This document shows positions 11,101 through 19,402 of a stretch of 19,899 nt of DNA, in pieces. The stretch's first letter is position 1. Every line of letters begins with the position of its first letter. The position numbers and the translations under genes are program-made. The DNA is from Phoronis ovalis (taxonomy: Eukaryota > Phoronida > Phoronidae). The notes beneath the pieces are model-generated. The model worked only from the letters and a program-made list of their open reading frames with translations. It did no database searches and had not been told where the DNA came from. Location: positions 1-19,899 of the forward strand of contig JAOXYB010010678.1 in the NCBI GenBank assembly GCA_028565635.1, given 5' to 3'.

Positions 11101-11318
11101 ACAACGATGAGTCTCCTAGTGGTGACTGTGCTGATTTGTTTAAGGGTGGCTGGTGGTACAGCGACTGTCATCAGTCTAACCTGAACGGAATATACTACAA
11201 GGGAGGGTCCTATTCCGACACCAAGTGGAAGGGTATTCATTGGGGTGGTTACAAGAATGAAAGATACTCAATGAAAAGAACAGAAATGAAAATACGTCCT
11301 ACTAAATTTAAACTGTAA
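4856..11318 (+). CDS. Fibrinogen-related protein B, complete six-exon gene (349 aa)
   Basis: Exons 4856-5168, 7251-7334, 7772-7893, 8143-8239, 10413-10577 and 11050-11318 join in frame (1050 nt including TAA) with GT/AG borders throughout. The product is a secreted FReD lectin. A signal peptide (about 1-20) leads to a heptad-rich coiled coil (about 33-103), a linker with C108xC110 and a complete fibrinogen C-terminal domain (about 133-347). Domain hallmarks are [47 protein letters not shown], calcium-site D278 and D280, WWY at 295-297, [11 protein letters not shown] and TEMKIRP. Cysteines C134/C163 and C287/C300 fit the two family disulfides. The ATG has G at -3 and +4. Such proteins typically trimerise and bind acetylated glycans on microbes; the ligand of this one is unknown. 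Gene A and a dead exon upstream indicate local duplication. Confidence 0.93.
5169..7250 (+). other. Gene B intron 1
   Basis: A 2082-bp phase-1 intron, GTAAAAG to CTATTTATAG. It is AT-rich and includes a run of eight or more C near 6326-6335. Open frames at 5377-5562 (minus) and 5860-6042 (plus) show nothing recognisable. I found no convincing alternative exon. Confidence 0.75.
7251..7334 (+). CDS. Gene B exon 2: CxC linker between coiled coil and fibrinogen domain
   Basis: A small symmetric exon (84 bp, phase 1-1) between a CTATTTATAG acceptor and a GTAAATG donor. It encodes residues 106-132: [14 protein letters not shown] followed by a short leucine/tyrosine heptad-like stretch ending in EKGR. 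Two closely spaced cysteines at a coiled-coil end are typical positions for inter-chain disulfides that lock oligomers. Asn118 (NST) is a potential N-glycosylation site. Because it is symmetric, the exon could be skipped without a frameshift. Confidence 0.87.
7548..7570. repeat. AAACCG hexamer microsatellite in intron 2
   Basis: Nearly four copies of AAACCG inside gene B intron 2 (7335-7771). The overlapping open frames on both strands (7392-7643 and 7461-7649) are artefacts of this low-complexity stretch. Confidence 0.7.
7772..7893 (+). CDS. Gene B exon 3: start of fibrinogen domain
   Basis: Phase 1 at the acceptor (ACCAAAAG) and phase 0 at the GTAAGTA donor. Encodes residues 134-173 after the split Asp133: [35 protein letters not shown]134 and C163 form the first conserved FReD disulfide. 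This exon is the closest relative of the relic at about 2408-2533. Confidence 0.93.
8143..8239 (+). CDS. Gene B exon 4: fibrinogen domain
   Basis: Acceptor TTTCAAACACAG, donor GTAAATC, entry phase 0, exit phase 1. Encodes residues 174-205, [16 protein letters not shown] through SEFWL. The VFQRR and EFWLGN motifs, the latter split over the junction, are among the most conserved FReD sequences. Confidence 0.93.
8969..9180 (+). repeat. Left arm of long inverted repeat in intron 4
   Basis: Starts TGATCCCATAATGCATAAAG and ends near GATGTCGCCG. Its reverse complement recurs at 9599-9814. The outer 120 bp match at about 86% by eye, including GAAAACGGCGACA and CCTAATGTAGAA; the inner part is more diverged. 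The spacer is 418 bp. It could be a foldback or MITE-type transposon. Once transcribed, it could fold into a long RNA hairpin. Confidence 0.78.
9599..9814 (-). repeat. Right arm of long inverted repeat in intron 4
   Basis: Reverse-complement partner of 8969-9180, ending in CATTATGAGATCA at its outer side. A weaker same-strand echo follows at about 9880-9955 (TTCTTTATACATTAGGAAC versus ATTATTTATACATTATGAG), suggesting a further degraded copy. Confidence 0.78.
10413..10577 (+). CDS. Gene B exon 5: fibrinogen domain
   Basis: A symmetric 165-bp exon (phase 1-1), acceptor TATTTGCAG, donor GTGAGT. Encodes residues 207-260: [39 protein letters not shown]. These match the central beta-sheet region of the FReD fold. 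The upstream Met at 10370 and the run-on to 10627 are intronic. Confidence 0.93.
11050..11318 (+). CDS. Gene B exon 6: C-terminal fibrinogen domain and stop
   Basis: Acceptor TTGTTTGTAG, entry phase 1, TAA stop at 11316-11318. Encodes residues 262-349. D278 and D280 in KDRDND align with the gamma-fibrinogen calcium ligands, with one extra residue before C287. C287 and C300 form the second disulfide. WWY and [11 protein letters not shown] line the usual ligand pocket. The Met at 11037 lies in the intron. Confidence 0.93.
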
Positions 11319-11329
11319 GAGTGTTTCCA

Positions 11330-11606
11330 ATTACGGGTTATTCGGTACGGGTAATGGGTTGTAAAAAATCATATTAATTCCTCTCAGATTAATACATAGT
11401 TTTTACTTCTTTTTTACGTACTTCGACAAATAAAATATAGTTAATGAATGCTAAACAATATTCAAATGCAACATTAGCAAACTTGAATTTATGTTCTCAA
11501 TTATTACTCGGCAGTTAACTAAATTATTGGAAGCACACTTGGAAAATTGGTAAGTAGAGTCCCAGCTGTTCCTATAACCCGTATCCAGAGACTTATAACC
11601 CGTAAT
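11330..11606. repeat. 12-bp inverted repeat around the gene B 3' end
   Basis: ATTACGGGTTAT (11330-11341) and ATAACCCGTAAT (11595-11606) are perfect reverse complements enclosing 253 bp that includes the poly(A) signal. The left arm is followed by a related CGGTACGGGTAAT. This may be a short MITE-like insertion or just related repeat fragments. Confidence 0.5.
11429..11434 (+). terminator. Poly(A) signal of FReD gene B
   Basis: AATAAA starts 111 bp after the gene B stop, in CGACAAATAAAATATAG. It predicts a 3' UTR of about 130 bp. It is the first canonical signal after the stop. Confidence 0.6.
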
Positions 11607-11683
11607 CGGATAATGACCGGATAATGACCGGATAATGACCAGATAATGACCAGATACAAACCGGATAATAACCGGATAATGAA
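11607..11683. repeat. 11-bp minisatellite, 7 units
   Basis: Seven head-to-tail copies of CGGATAATGAC: the first three are exact, the rest carry 1-4 changes. It abuts the right arm of the inverted repeat at 11595-11606. The minus-strand open frame at 11519-11716, with its repeated VII/GHY peptide, is a translation of this array and not a gene. Confidence 0.85.
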
Positions 11684-11731
11684 GATACCTGTTTCAATTG
11701 AACTGATGTCCACCATTTCGTTTACATAATA

Positions 11732-12613
11732 TTGTATTTGTTATGGAGTAATGTTACTGAAATAATTATACAATCAGATTTTGAGATAATACATTTTTGC
11801 TCACTCAGTTCTGTTTTGTCACTTTTTGAGTTTTGTAATATTTTACGGGATATCGCATGCGTTCACTGCAAAACGTTACAGTATAGCGCGAAAACTGTAC
11901 CACAAGACGTACCGTTTAGAAACTAGCGCTATGCATGTTCTGTGATTATCTAATACTAATTGAAATATAACCATTATTTTATTTATTTTCTTAATATGTG
12001 CTAGCCCTATTGCCCATGATGATGACCCAACTTTGTTCCACAGATACATCATATAGTTACGCTGGGAAATGAATGATAACGTAGATCTTTAAGGTTAAAT
12101 AGATGAGCTATAGTCCTCTTGAGGGATGAACAACACACATTAGAATATATTATTTTTTCGCATAATGTATAGATGTTCTTGTATATTAACGTCTGTGACC
12201 TATTCTAAAATCAAACGGTTAAACAATTAAATAATTAAATAACCTTGTATGTTCCATAGTCTGGCAATTTTTCGGAAATACACATCAATCAGCTACCTCT
12301 TGAACAATAGCTCAGGGCGATTACCTAAGATACATTATATATAATATAACAAGTCAGTTTTGATGAATATTTAACAGCATCATATATAGGACATTGTAAT
12401 CATCTTAAAATGATGTAGCGTGTCACAAATGTGTACAATCGATAACCAATTTCTTCACGATATGCGAACACCAGGTCATTCTACAATGTGCAAGCATCCG
12501 TAAGCATATCCCTGGGTCGCAGAGGACATGAACTGATAAATAATGAAGCCAATATTTATATATAAAAACATATAATTATTACTTTTTATAAAATCTCTGA
12601 ATATATTACCGAT
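11732..12613. other. Intergenic, no gene seen
   Basis: AT-rich sequence downstream of gene B. One 64-codon open frame (11732-11926) has no recognisable features. No exon-like segments were recognised. Confidence 0.5.
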
Positions 12614-12800
12614 ATAAACTCAGTTGATTGTCCATAAACATCCTCAAGCATAGTCTTAATTACGACCGACGCAGGTCCGTAATGCACAGGCTTTAAAATA
12701 ACTTTTTATTGCTTTTTTGGATTGCATGCAAACGTTCATTTATACCCAGGAAATTCGAAGTGAATTCATTCAAACTGACATTCATACCGTTTACAGATCT
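12614..12800. repeat. Diverged direct duplication, copy 1
   Basis: Shares ordered blocks with 13176-13350: AAACTCAG, ATGTCCAT or TTGTCCAT, TCCTCAA, GCGACCGAC or ACGACCGAC, CTTTAAAA, ATGCAAACG, CGAAGTGAAT, CATACCG. Identity is moderate with several indels, so the duplication is old or both are copies of one dispersed repeat. Confidence 0.6.
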
Positions 12801-13175
12801 CACAAACCAACGTTGAGTATAAACGGTGTAAAATATACTGTTCTTCTAAACTGTTAAAACTTTCTTTTATCATTGTATAAGTTTATTTTATAATTCCATG
12901 CTATCTGTTTAAATATAAATTATATATTCGGCTAAACTATTTAAATTTTGAATAGATGCATGATATTTAATATATTATATGATACCATCTGATAACGACG
13001 CATGTACACATACCAGACCTGAGAAACCTTAACCATCTTAAGACTGCACCTCTTATCGCCACGAGTACCCGTCATGCAAGGCGAGTTAATAATGTGATAT
13101 TGATTGAAATAGCAATGGTATATATAATTTATTTGTATAATTAAGTAAACATACTTCTATAGATATAATCGAATG

Positions 13176-13350
13176 CAAACTCAGCAGAATGTCCATCAAT
13201 GTCCTCAAAAATACTCGGCATTGCGACCGACCTACACACCGTGTGTACATCAACTTTAAAAGCCTGTTATCAACGTTGAACTCTCAGTTATATGCAAACG
13301 AACACCGAAGTGAATACAAACATACCGATGTCCATCCGACCATGGATCTT
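13176..13350. repeat. Diverged direct duplication, copy 2
   Basis: Same-orientation partner of 12614-12800, about 560 bp away, with the same order of conserved blocks. No open frame spans either copy. Confidence 0.6.
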
Positions 13351-13456
13351 AGAAATATCTAAACTTTCGTTAATGTACATTAACTATGAACTATAGCTTA
13401 TAAACCAGTGACAACTAATAATGACTTAACGAATGTTATCTTGAAATCTATTTAAA

Positions 13457-13527
13457 CTTACTACTTTCCTTATATTAACTTGAATTATAGTTTCACTTAC
13501 TTCCCTTATATTAATATGTAATAGTTA
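13457..13527. repeat. Tandem duplication, about 39 bp
   Basis: CTTACTACTTTCCTTATATTA (13457 on) is repeated as CTTACTTCCCTTATATTA (13496 on), each followed by a TAATAGTT or TTATAGTT variant. It lies just left of the MITE-like element. Confidence 0.5.
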
Positions 13528-13545
13528 CCTTTCTGTTATTTAATA

Positions 13546-13651
13546 TATAGGGTAAAGGTGAACAATTTCGGACAGTGCCCGAATTGTCGTTTTTCTGCAA
13601 AGTAAGCAATTTTTAAATAAAGTGTCAGAAATATGGTACTTTTACCCTATA
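13546..13651. mobile_element. MITE-like element, about 106 bp
   Basis: Terminal inverted repeats TATAGGGTAAAGGT (13546-13559) and ACTTTTACCCTATA (13638-13651) match at 13 of 14 positions. An internal near-palindrome, CAATTTCGG with CCCGAATTG, lies at 13563-13586. The size, lack of coding capacity and TA-rich ends fit a non-autonomous DNA transposon. A TA or TATA target duplication merges with the ends and cannot be separated. Confidence 0.6.
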
Positions 13652-13844
13652 AATCAAATCTTCGTTGCGTACTATCTTGAGAAAACAGCTTTAAAGGATG
13701 TATGATCTTCCTTTTTATACATGTCGACGGGTGTGGCATTTGCATTCCTATTTCAGTATTTCAGTCATACCATGTCAGATATAAATTAAAGTTTATGATT
13801 GATACTGAATGAAACATTTAAATGAAGAATAAATCTCGAACCTA

Positions 13845-14023
13845 CTGTTCGAGTATCTGGAATTGCTGTTCGAGTCTCCGGAAATCTGTTCGATTACTTG
13901 AAAACTTGGGCGAGTCCGTGGAAATGACGGTTCGAGTAGCAGGAATTTCGGTGAGAAACCCTGAAAAAGGTTTGAATGATAGGAAACAGGTTCGCGAGTG
14001 CGCACTGATGGTTCGAGTCTAGG
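13845..14023. repeat. Degenerate 20-21 bp minisatellite, about 9 units
   Basis: Units follow the pattern (C/G)(T/G)GTTCGAGTnnCnGGAAAT: CTGTTCGAGTATCTGGAATTG, CTGTTCGAGTCTCCGGAAAT, CTGTTCGATTACTTGAAAAC and so on to GGTTCGAGTCTAGG. Changes rise from left to right. The GC content exceeds the flanks. Overlapping open frames on both strands (13793-14094) reflect the array and are not genes. Confidence 0.75.
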
Positions 14024-14728
14024 TAGGCCTGACTATGATTAGATGCCTTAACAATGACTATAAATATCTTAGGAGAATAGTTCTTATATAGCACACATGT
14101 AACATGCGAAATATTGTTTCAGTTCTTGTTTTAATTTTAAAATATTATTAAATATCTCGATATCTCAAAATGTACACCAGCGATATGTCGTATTTGCATA
14201 AAATGGATAATAATTGCTCTTTTATTTATTTGTAATTCCTAAATTATCAGGTTGTATATAACGATTAATTTTGAATGCCTTTAAAAAATAATAGTGCATG
14301 TCATTTTTCAACTTGAGAGATAAGCACATAAGGCATATTTGAATTGTGAATATCTAAGTTAAGAGATTTTAATAAATAATTAATTGACTTTATTAAAAAA
14401 TTGTCAACATTATAGTGTAGATCGTTTAAGAAAAATACCCTGGTGCAGTTGCTGACAGATGTCTTATGACATCACGAACATCTGCTCAATTTCGCTCTCG
14501 AGGAGCATTCACATCAGTTTTTGCACAAGCACTAGATACAGATCGGACATTCTAATTCAAAATTGTTGATGTTGTGAAATTTTAACGTATTTTTACTCAT
14601 GGCCATTGTGGATCAACCTTTGGATTTAATCGGCTACTACTAATATTATCTGCCTCTGTCGTAACAGTTATATAGATTGTTTATAGTTAAAATGCTTTTA
14701 GTGGTACAGATAATCAGTCCCGTCAGAT
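14024..14728. other. Intergenic, no gene seen
   Basis: AT-rich sequence between the minisatellite and the 3' side of the minus-strand cysteine-rich ORF. Nothing was recognised on either strand. Confidence 0.5.
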
Positions 14729-14774
14729 GAGGGGGTGCGTTGGTGACACGAAAATGCGCACTTGCCACCCCCTC
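14729..14774 (-). other. G/C-rich hairpin downstream of the minus-strand ORF
   Basis: GAGGGGGTG (14729-14737) pairs perfectly with CACCCCCTC (14766-14774) over a 28-nt loop. It lies about 50 bp past the stop of the minus-strand ORF, so it could sit in its 3' UTR. The function is unknown. Confidence 0.5.
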
Positions 14775-14822
14775 CTTTGGAACAGATTTTTTATGACCTT
14801 ATCACTTATTCTGGGTGTATTG

Positions 14823-15140
14823 TTACAACAGGGATTTTATTTTTTGTTTGTCAATGTTTTCTGTCAGCACAGAGACGTTTGAGCAACCTTTTGGATTACT
14901 GAACTGATATTTTCTCAAGTCGTTAATTCTAAAAACACCACAAACGCACCCGCCTTTTGAAAAAAGTTCTGACGGGCCTGGATAAGGACACATTGATGCT
15001 CTTAGGTTAAAACCATGAACATATGTGCACAGGTGCAGTGACCTGTCGGGAATGTTTTCCATAGTTACATCTATTTCCAAAGCCTCACTCTGGCAGCTGA
15101 AGATGACCGAAACACAAAGCGTCCCTACAAGAACATGCAA
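14823..15140 (-). CDS. Small secreted cysteine-rich protein or its last exon
   Basis: A 105-codon minus-strand frame with higher GC than its flanks and varied, protein-like composition. I do not recognise the family. Residues 3-14 (VLVGTLCVSVIF) resemble a signal-peptide core with possible cleavage after SEA (20). The mature part has Cys at 38, 51, 65, 67 and 86, with GGCVCG the densest motif, and one N-glycosylation site at Asn88 (NVS). Five mature cysteines is an odd number, which hints at a dimer or a missing exon. The start is uncertain. A good acceptor lies just inside the frame: branch-like TACTAAA (minus, 15147-15141), then GTTCTTGTAG ending at 15125. The true product may therefore be spliced in phase 1 from exons at higher coordinates. 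An AATAAA overlaps the last codons. It is the most credible unassigned coding segment in the window. Confidence 0.5.
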   Translation of the reverse strand: MHVLVGTLCVSVIFSCQSEALEIDVTMENIPDRSLHLCTYVHGFNLRASMCPYPGPSELFSKGGCVCGVFRINDLRKYQFSNPKGCSNVSVLTENIDKQKIKSLL

Positions 15141-15651
15141 TTTAGTAAAAAAGGTCTAATGAGATCAAATTTATAAGAACAATATATTATTTGACAGATA
15201 TTAAGACGTAATTTAAAATAAACTAATTCTGATTTAAAGACAGCTCAAAAAGCCAGCTAGTGCTTGAAACTTATCACACGATGTAGTGACCATATAGCGA
15301 ATGCTTTTGATGCTGGTTAGCAGCTGAAAACATATATGTTAGGCATAATCATTCAAATATCATCTAGTATCTTCTTTTATCAATTAGTTTTATAAATACA
15401 GGCTACACTGTAGACATCACTACGGCTGACTTGACAGGGATTATTACTTTGCTAATCGGAAAATTCCAATGTCATTAAATAGTAGGTATCGGCCGATTTC
15501 TTTAATAAGGCCTAGATGTTTAATATTTTATTTAAGGAAATAACGAATTGTGTTCCGTGTTATATTTGTTTGCAGTATACAATTGGTTATTTGCGTACAC
15601 ACTGGTTGTTAGTCAAAATGTTCCGATAACGCGCGTTTGGTAAATGAACAC
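15141..15651. other. Region upstream of the minus-strand ORF
   Basis: AT-rich sequence that would be either the promoter or the last intron of the cysteine-rich gene. No clear upstream exon was recognised on the minus strand. Confidence 0.4.
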
Positions 15652-15659
15652 TGACGTCA
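15652..15659. promoter_or_regulatory. Perfect CRE palindrome TGACGTCA
   Basis: The full 8-bp cAMP-response/ATF element stands in a locally CpG-rich patch (CGATAACGCGCGTTTGG to GCGTTCGCG, about 15623-15682). It lies about 510 bp upstream of the putative start of the minus-strand ORF. It is a candidate promoter element; a chance match is possible. Confidence 0.35.
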
Positions 15660-15689
15660 CAGTTCTGATAGCGTTCGCGTAATTCCAAT

Positions 15690-16820
15690 CACAAAACCAA
15701 CATGATCGGAATGTTCAGGTTCAAGAAAGGTTCGCAATCAATGGCTACAGCCGGTGTGTGAAAATAATTCATCTGAATACTAATTCCATTACATTAGCTA
15801 CCAGGTATAGTTTAAATTGTAAGAGGCAGGTTAACGTCCACTATTTTTTAAAGGAAATAGAGATAATAAACAAATGGTTCGTTGGTTTCCATAATGGTAG
15901 TAACTGATGAATACGTGTCTTGAGAAAATTATGCAGAAATTAAAAAAAATAATGATAATAAAAAAATACGAATATACCGCGTATATTTAATAGAAAGTGC
16001 ACCAATTCGATAATTATGCACGTCATGAATGTCTGAAAGAACTGTTTCCATAGTCCATCACAAATCGCCATTTTTAGTCAGTGCCTAAACAGATAATTAT
16101 GTCATATTCAGATGAATTAACAATTGATAGAGTGGTATTCCATATGGTCAAGGACCGATTTCAAATGCTTATTGGCAGCAATAAGAATTATAAATTAACC
16201 GTGATTTGCGAAGCAAGAACTTTCCTAAGGTGGCATATTCGAAAATTATAAAACAGTCCTTTTAGGTACTGCATTATTCTCGCTAAAAATATTGTTTCGA
16301 CATTCCTTCCACTAAAATAGTTTACATTACATACGAATTTCAAGGTGATAAGGGAGAGTGAAATATGCTTCAGACAGAAAGCGTTGCCTGTTTCGATTAA
16401 ACATTTCCAATAATTAATATTCTTTACAGAAAAATATTTTTACTGTTGTTAGACATTATATCGCACTGGTATTTAGAATCAGTTAGCAATAAATACATTT
16501 GATTGCGTTTATTCACCTTTCGAAACATGTTATACACGTTGCAAAAGTTTTTTTTAAATAAATATATTGGAAAAAAAAATACAACACCACAGCAACAGAC
16601 AAACAAAATAGAAAGTAACAAGTTGCATGCTAGTTGCAAACATTTTATTATTTTGTAAAACTGTTTTTTTTAAGGATGTCACGTAAACTGCGTAAACACA
16701 TATCAAAGCGAACTTTGCCACGTTGTATTTACATGCACCAGGACAGTACATCTTATCTTGGAAACCTCGTTATCATAAACGATATAAATATATATAATAT
16801 ATATATGGGACCGTTATAAC
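15690..16820. other. Intergenic, no gene seen
   Basis: AT-rich sequence with homopolymer A/T runs and a TA-rich microsatellite at about 16784-16806. Short open frames at 16424-16819 on both strands are not supported by any motif. Confidence 0.45.
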
Positions 16821-16828
16821 TCAGTCCA

Positions 16829-16890
16829 GGTAATGCTGAACAATAACTCCAGTTATTCGCTGAGGAACGTCGCAGCATAACTGCATTACC
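16829..16890. other. Nested hairpin
   Basis: GGTAATGC (16829-16836) pairs with GCATTACC (16883-16890). Inside it AATAACT and AGTTATT (16842-16857) form a perfect 7-bp stem with a 2-nt loop. The nested layout could be a structured RNA or a mobile-element relic. No gene context supports either. Confidence 0.4.
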
Positions 16891-18836
16891 ATAAATAGTA
16901 GACAAAGCGGAGACATATTGGCAAATTGTTAACGCGAATCATTACTTTAAGAAGGAAATCTTTATATAATTTACATCACATAATATCATATTTTCAGCGT
17001 ATTATATGGTTTAAACTAAAATTACATAGCCCTGATTGTGTCCTTACAGTAAGTAAATAAAAAACAAATAATAAGCTTTTGAGCAAATTTTAAGCCATCC
17101 CATTTTTGTTATAATTTTGTTAGCTCTAGAAACATTAAATTTAATATAATAATTGCTTTTTTAAAATCCTATAATGGTTTTGAAGACTTCTATCAGGCCT
17201 AGGCGCCTAAAATCTTATGTTCATACTGTTATTTTTATTATAATAATATTACTTCTATTTGTGGTTAAATATATATTTAATTCACAGCTTAAAATATTTA
17301 AGTATGCGATTAAACATTTATTCCTGTACTAAATGGCGAAGGAGAGAAATTTTAAAAATAAGAATATTAGGTGTAACAATATACACTCAGAAGTTTTCTA
17401 TTGCAAAATTATTACCGCGGAACAATTTCCGTTTCAATAATAAAATGATAATTTCACTTATTTACGTAGATGAACTTTTACTTAATTTGTACTTATCATA
17501 TTAGTACCTAAACTAATATGATCACTGTTAAGTACACAGCACTACGTGGGTTTATTTTCATAAAGGTCACTTTCCTTTCGATACCATACCAGTTAATAAG
17601 TGAGTTATACCCTCCATGAAGAAATCACATGAATGAATACTCTTCTGCTAGTATTCTATTGAGAATTTATTCAGGTTATACTGCAAGTAACATATCTCAG
17701 TTATTACGACTGTTATCTTTTAATCAGACCCTGTATGGCTGTCCAGGGTATGACGGTAGCTTATCTGAAAGTTTGTGCACCATTTAAAAAAGCTATATAT
17801 TCAAATAACTTCGGACGTGGACATTATGACAAATTCATTTTTATACCTGAAAACATGTTTCTTGCCAAGAAGACCCCTATTGTGTGGCCTGTCCCTAAAC
17901 ATTATAAGATTCGTCTTTTTAATACGAAAGTTTGTTGTATTAAAAACTGCTGCACGCATTGATTATAAAATCCTCCTTGCAACTGCTTGGAAGGACGTCG
18001 ACTCGATTTAGGACTTGTAGATGGAGCGTTTCAGAGCATTAATAAAATTATTATGGAATGAGTGTTTATGATAAAGGAAATGAATCTAATTATATTAAAA
18101 GCTAAATTACGTTTATTATCTGTATGCCTTTTTAACACGGCAATATAATAACGACTATAATTTCTGAAAATATTTCCCCATGTCATTATTTAAGGTACAA
18201 CAAAATATCCCAAGTATTTGACATTTTTTTAAACAGTGCAAAATGTTAATGTTTCTTCAAGGCTTAAACATTGTTTATTGATTTCTGCTTTAAATCATTC
18301 AAAAGCTTGTCATATACTGTTGGTGTTCAAAATAATTATTGTTATCACAAATATTGTATATTAATAGTACGTAAGTATTACATGATAGTGCGTAACCTTG
18401 TTTTAAAAGTTAAGATTAAAATGTTTAAATCACCTATAGAAATTATCTTGCTTTAGTACAATCTCGCTGATAATGTTCAGTCCAGAATGAGATAAAACAC
18501 TAACTAGGTGCTCCTTCAGATGAACTCGTTTATAGTAGATTACATTGGCACCATGGTTGAAAGTTTGCTAAACTATTCTTGCATAAGTATAGTGTGTTTA
18601 CAACGCATGGTTTTGCACCAGGCAGTCAATATTTCCATATCACTAGTGAAACCATGGTAGTAACATTAATGCTTCCTTGCCCTGGTTGTTCTATTTTTAC
18701 ATCGGTGTCACCATAGGTCCTGCGACATATGGTTATATTCTTATAAATGTATTTAATTTATTATTATGTATTTAGTTCTATATTTTCTGTATTTTGATAG
18801 ACTTCATATTTTCTCATATCTCGGGTTAAAAAGTAA
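16891..18836. other. Intergenic, no gene supported
   Basis: AT-rich sequence with several short open frames. The pair at 17735-18011 is the least repetitive (two overlapping frames, one ending in a CCIKNCC string), but has no recognisable domain or splice structure. Confidence 0.45.
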
Positions 18837-18868
18837 ACAATGTTATTTCCCTTTTCAAATAACATTGT
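18837..18868. other. Perfect 12-bp hairpin next to a GT microsatellite
   Basis: ACAATGTTATTT (18837-18848) and AAATAACATTGT (18857-18868) form a perfect stem with an 8-nt loop. The right arm merges into a GT-rich repeat (18866-18886). Confidence 0.65.
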
Positions 18869-18886
18869 GTGTGTGTGTGCGTGTGT
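18866..18886. repeat. GT dinucleotide microsatellite
   Basis: About ten GT units with one GC interruption, directly after the hairpin. Confidence 0.8.
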
Positions 18887-19336
18887 TCCGCATTTGTTCC
18901 TTCTCTTAGGCTAGACAAAAACAATACCTTGTTTATGGAATTGACCATTTCAGTTTTCTGTGTTCTGTTAAACAACTATTACAGCTCTACGTACATATAG
19001 CAGTTACTTTAACTTTTACGAAATTACTTTTTTATTATTACCATAGTATATCCCATTCTCCGGTGTCACCTTGAAATTCGTACGCTATGTTTAACAATTG
19101 TTATCTTTCGAATGAACAGCTGATTACATGAAAGACAAATTGTAATTACTAATGATGTCATCAACAATCGTGAAGTATATCACAATGTTAATATGTATCT
19201 AAATCTTTCATCTTCAACCGCCAATGTTAAATAGTCTTGCTACACACATTATTTAACAGGACTAATTTGTGTTAATCTTTACTTTCTTAACTTTGTATGA
19301 TTTTTGTTGCGTTTATGTGTAAATATTTTGTTTTAG

Positions 19337-19402
19337 TTATTCATACTAAGACAAAGCCTTCCCCATCTACTACAGATGCGCCTACTACGGCAACGCCAAA
19401 AG
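19337..19402 (+). CDS. Sushi-domain protein, Thr/Pro-rich linker exon
   Basis: A 66-bp symmetric exon (phase 1-1) between a TTGTTTTAG acceptor and a GTAGAG donor. It encodes 21 whole codons flanked by split codons, rich in Thr, Pro, Ser and Ala (IHTKTKPSPSTTDAPTTATP). Such mucin-like segments are O-glycosylated spacers in extracellular proteins. Its frame joins in phase to the sushi exon at 19838, giving TPKVTDCGNP. Upstream exons, including a signal peptide, were not found in the window. On its own the exon is too short to be certain; the phase match supports it. Confidence 0.65.

Noticed and set aside
11058-11240. Minus-strand open frame overlapping gene B exon 6
   Set aside because: It is the antisense shadow of a well-supported FReD exon.
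11519-11716. Minus-strand repetitive peptide frame
   Set aside because: It is produced by the 11-bp minisatellite; frame changes at each unit rule out a true protein repeat.
13793-14094. Open frames on both strands over the 20-21 bp array
   Set aside because: They are translations of a degenerate minisatellite, with unit lengths that do not keep a constant frame.
17735-18011. Two overlapping open frames, one with a CCIKNCC string
   Set aside because: No signal peptide, domain or convincing splice sites. Two overlapping open frames suggest chance scarcity of stops.
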